The notes beneath the pieces are model-generated. The model did no database searches. It saw nothing but the letters and a program-made list of their open reading frames with translations, and had not been told where the DNA came from. Shown here in pieces: positions 61,201 through 64,000 of a DNA stretch of 64,000 bases. Numbering within the stretch: position 1 is the stretch's first letter; each line of letters begins with the position of its first letter. The stretch is taken from the NCBI GenBank assembly GCA_030267965.1, contig BRYA01000271.1, positions 34,622-98,621 of the forward strand, given 5' to 3'. The translations under genes were made by a program, and so were the position numbers. The DNA is from Triparma columacea (taxonomy: Eukaryota; Sar; Bolidophyceae; Parmales; Triparmaceae).

Positions 61201-63899
61201 GCACAGATGACTTGACAAAGGAACACCCCGTCAAGTTTGGCCACATTGTTGGCACTGCGCACACAATCTGGATTTTTGAATCTTTACCTCCTTTGGGTGG
61301 TGTTCCACAAACAAGAGCTACACTACAAACACAAATAGACTTGCACAGCCCCATACCCAACACAGTCATACAAAAGTTGGGTACAAAGTTCCTAACTGGT
61401 GCATCACGACTGCGCAAAAAGTTTGATAAGACTAATGAAATTGACAAGCCAAGGAGGATGAAGATTGTCAAGAAATTGAAAGATCTCAAGGTGAGCGGCG
61501 ACACAAATCTCTTACCACTGTTTGACATGATTAGAGCAACTGTTGGTGCAGAAGGAGGAGGAAAGAGCTGGGGAATGATCTCAGTTACCTTGAGGATAGG
61601 CTTTGAGGAGGCAGCAGCATACTTTTGGGATGTTGACAGGCTTCAGACCAAGGGCTTAGTGAGGGAAGCTGCAAATGCAGGTAACAACTTTGAGTTAGAG
61701 GTCAAGGCAAAGGAGTCCATCAAAACAACCTTGCAAAGCTTTAATGTGACCTTTGTCTCAAAGATGCGTTTGTATAGAGCAGATAAAAGTACTCTTGTTA
61801 TCATGAGTGAAGCAATCAAAGAGAGAGGGTTGCATTCTCTAGCAAGAGAAGATTTTGCAGTGAGGTTCTGCAGGGTTGGTAAAAAAGAGACCAAGGTAAA
61901 TATTGTCACAAGGCTGGAGCTGGGAAATGAGCTCACAAAGGCTGCTGCAAAGAGCAGTGCTAGAGCTAGGGTTAGGGTAGGTAATCAGGCTGCAATCTAC
62001 TTTGATAATCTTTTAAGCAGCTCAGAAGCCAATGAAGAGGATGGCAGGAGGTTTGGAGATCAGTTGATGTCAAGGGTTAAGGAGATGCCAGTTGGAGGTA
62101 GGAAAGATGAGGTAGTCAAGGAGTTCATAGCCCAAAATAGGGCAATGAAAGAGCTTGAAAAGCAAAACAGGTTTGTCAAAACAATGTTGTGCGCTATAAT
62201 TAGGAACAAGCTGAGGCGACGAGGAACAAATGAAGGTGAAGTTGGGAGTTTGGAGGAAGCCAAGGGCTTGGAGATTGGAAGTGCACTTAAAGTTATCACA
62301 TTGCAAACACTGACGGCAAAGCATGCTGTGGATGAGTGGGCCCATCAATACACTGAAGTACAAGAAGTAATGAGTAAATACAAATGGTTTAGGCCATTGA
62401 TTGAGACGATTGCTGTGAATCTATTTAAGAACTCAAAGATTGGCTTGAAGGCAAGGGTTACCTTTGGTGCTGTCACAAGCATGACTGATTTGCTGACTGA
62501 TGTGTATGTGACGTACATGTTTAGGAGTGATAAGAAGTATGGATACTTCAAGGCTTCTTTGGCAAGTTTAGTAGTGTCTATTGGGCTTCAAATACTTGCT
62601 GTTTATGGACAGAATAAGAAGTTGGGGATGAAGAAGGTGGTGCGGGAGTGGATTCCAATCTTGCTTGGGTACAAACCTGCAGTTGATGCTTACAGGGTAG
62701 CAACTGGGGCAAAGCAAGAGGTTGGGGTTGCATTGGACCCAATGGTTGAGATGACAGCTATGAAAGGGATAGAGATGTTTGCTGAGGCAATCCCTGGAGT
62801 GATTATCCAACTTATGGCTATAGCATCAAGTGACAAAGATGTTGGAACTTCAGCATGGCTTTCTGTTCCAGTGTCAGCAATTACAACAGGTTTTGCCTCT
62901 GCAACAATTAGTTATGACTGGGACACAGACCCTGCTAAGAGAAAACATTTACCAGACTTCTATGGGTACATACCAGCAAAAGCAAGCAAGAGGACAGTAG
63001 TGTTTGTGTCCATGATGCTCTTCACAGCAGGAATGCTTCTAATAAGGTGTACAACAATAGTTCTTCTTGGGTTGATGGGAGGTAGTTGGGCCTTTCTCTA
63101 CATTTGCGCTGACCTTGTTCTGTACATGTTGGTTAAGATTTTAAGGGGAGATTTCTGGTACTGGGTGCCAATGGGGGGTAATACAGAGATTGTGAGTAGT
63201 ATTTTTATCAGAGTGATAGTAAAGATCATTGTAGACTTCACTTCAATTGTGCAGTTTAGACATCCTAATGAAGTTGGGGGTGTATATTGGTTGTTTGGAC
63301 TTCTATTGACAATGGTAAGTCTACCAGTGTCAATATATATAGCTTCACCTTATGTTCATGAGAGAGCAATTGATATTGCATCATCAATTGTGAAGTATAT
63401 TATACTGATAACTACCCTTTGTTTTGCTGTCTTCTTCGTGAATATTGAGAGGAAGTACTGGCACACCTTCTGGAGCACACAGAGATCAAAGGATATGTCA
63501 ATGGCATATATCCTTCAAGATGAAAGTGATGAAATAAAGTTTAAGGTCTTTGGATGCTCAAGGCACCAGTGGGTCTCAATGGAAGGAGAAGTGAAGAAGT
63601 GGGTTGCGTTAAACTGGGCGAAATGGGAAGAGGAGCAGCCAGAGTGGTTTGATGATATGAGAAAGGCTTTGGTGCCAGTTGAGTTCATTCCATCAGATGG
63701 AGATGCGAGAAGGAGAGAGAGTGTGAGGAGAGCAAGTGTTGATGCTGAAGCTGAGGGTGGTCTAGCAGGTGCTTTGAGAGCGAGTATTAGGAGAGCAAGT
63801 GTTGGAGGCGCTGATAGTGGAGATATAATAGGGGTAGGAGGTGGGAAAGCTAAAGTAAGCAGTGTTGTGCCGCTTGAAGATGAGGTGGGAAGTGATTAA
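58269..63899 (+). CDS. Giant START-like/XK-like membrane protein with microexon array
   Basis: Exons 58269-58653, 58786-58818, 58952-58984, 59118-59162, 59380-63899; 1,671 residues. Exon 1 is a coiled coil (ILLKQRDKEIAGLKANL) plus an Ala/Asp-rich stretch. Exons 2-4 encode acidic SHEDAGRG-type repeats. Exon 5 begins with another coiled coil (EIERLANLVNAQGIEIAELKA), then two similar units opening YTDEEERAIKEGKEFYMKCK and YTEEEEKAIQRGKEFYKKCK. Each is followed by a START/SRPBCC-like domain (VVDASFEECVAYDF; IVDASVYECAAQKI), and a third START-like domain follows (LRIGFEEAAAYFWDVDR). From residue ~1190 there are about eight membrane helices (TSMTDLLTDVYVTYMF, GIEMFAEAIPGVIIQL, RTVVFVSMMLFTAGMLLI, SWAFLYICADLVLYMLV) resembling XK/Xkr scramblases. 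The Ser/Arg-rich C-terminus (RRESVRRASVDAE) looks phosphorylatable. Probably a lipid-handling membrane protein; function inferred only. Confidence 0.8.
58654..59379 (+). repeat. Tandem exon-intron units, 166-nt period
   Basis: Exon starts at 58786, 58952 and 59118 are exactly 166 nt apart. Introns 58819-58951 and 58985-59117 are both 133 nt, and both share an order of words (ACATnTTnATACTnTAGG, GAGAGnnnGGGAGnnG, AACTTTG, CACTTTT). Exons 2 and 3 are both 33 nt, all junctions are phase 1, and all exons encode xSExxHEDAGRG-like units. Confidence 0.9.
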
Positions 63900-64000
63900 T
63901 AGGGCAGCAACATTTGTAGGAGAAATTGATTTGATTTGTTATTGTTGGGAATATTGTAGAGGTGTAGTAGATGTATTGTGGAATTGTTTTAGTGGTTTGT

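Overview
This is nuclear DNA of a eukaryote. It is GC-rich and densely packed, and most genes carry short (70-220 nt) GT-AG introns with a strong preference for GTGAG/GTAAG donors. Three proteins (fibrillin-like at 7252-8271, helicase at 27223-29469, DUF599 protein at 46564-47472) start with a signal-peptide-like segment followed at once by a Phe (VEG-FYTS, SIS-FHVS, TAG-FQSP). That is the bipartite plastid targeting signal of algae with red secondary plastids. Together with the gene set this suggests a photosynthetic stramenopile (ochrophyte, possibly of the bolidophyte/Parmales kind). The assignment is an inference from style, not from a marker gene. There are no operons, phage, IS elements, tRNAs, rRNAs or CRISPR arrays. 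Two runs of N (10229-10279, 44911-44950) are assembly gaps.

Layout. 1-12.3 kb: 3' end of an unknown gene, mitochondrial GUF1/EF4, mevalonate kinase, a very AT-rich gene-free block, an HBS1-type GTPase, a plastid fibrillin, a small unknown gene abutting a HIF-prolyl-hydroxylase-like enzyme with a C-terminal CS (p23-like) domain, a membrane protein, and a truncated leucine-rich-repeat gene. 12.2-14.9 kb: a tandem array of secreted-protein genes (two complete copies plus a 3' remnant fused into the LRR gene). 15-26 kb: TFIIH p44 (SSL1), a DENND4-type MABP-DENN-PPR Rab exchange factor, a TMTC-type O-mannosyltransferase, a membrane protein. 27-45 kb: plastid DEAD-box-like helicase, a small 4-TM protein, mitochondrial enoyl reductase (MECR/ETR1), cytosolic carboxypeptidase (tubulin deglutamylase family), unknown protein, IMP4, an FAD monooxygenase, and a large Zn/Cd P1B ATPase with repeated N-terminal metal-binding modules. 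45-64 kb: unknown alpha-helical protein, DUF599 protein, a dethiobiotin-synthetase-like P-loop protein, GCN5 acetyltransferase, a TMEM65-GAF fusion, a CCDC112-like coiled-coil protein, a C2H2 zinc-finger protein, and a 1,671-residue protein with three START-like domains and an XK-like membrane domain.

The genes are housekeeping and signalling genes of a flagellate-type cell and do not form one pathway. Many neighbours are divergent and share 95-300 nt promoters. The most unusual items are the 166-nt exon-intron tandem array in the 58-59 kb gene, the PHD-CS fusion, the TMEM65-GAF fusion with a canonical cyclic-nucleotide GAF signature, the modular metal ATPase, and a recurrent GAGCGAAGCG / CGCTTCGCTC motif inside many introns. 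Exon models were built by hand from splice sites, reading-frame continuity and family similarity. For all multi-exon models given with full coordinates the exon lengths sum to a multiple of three.
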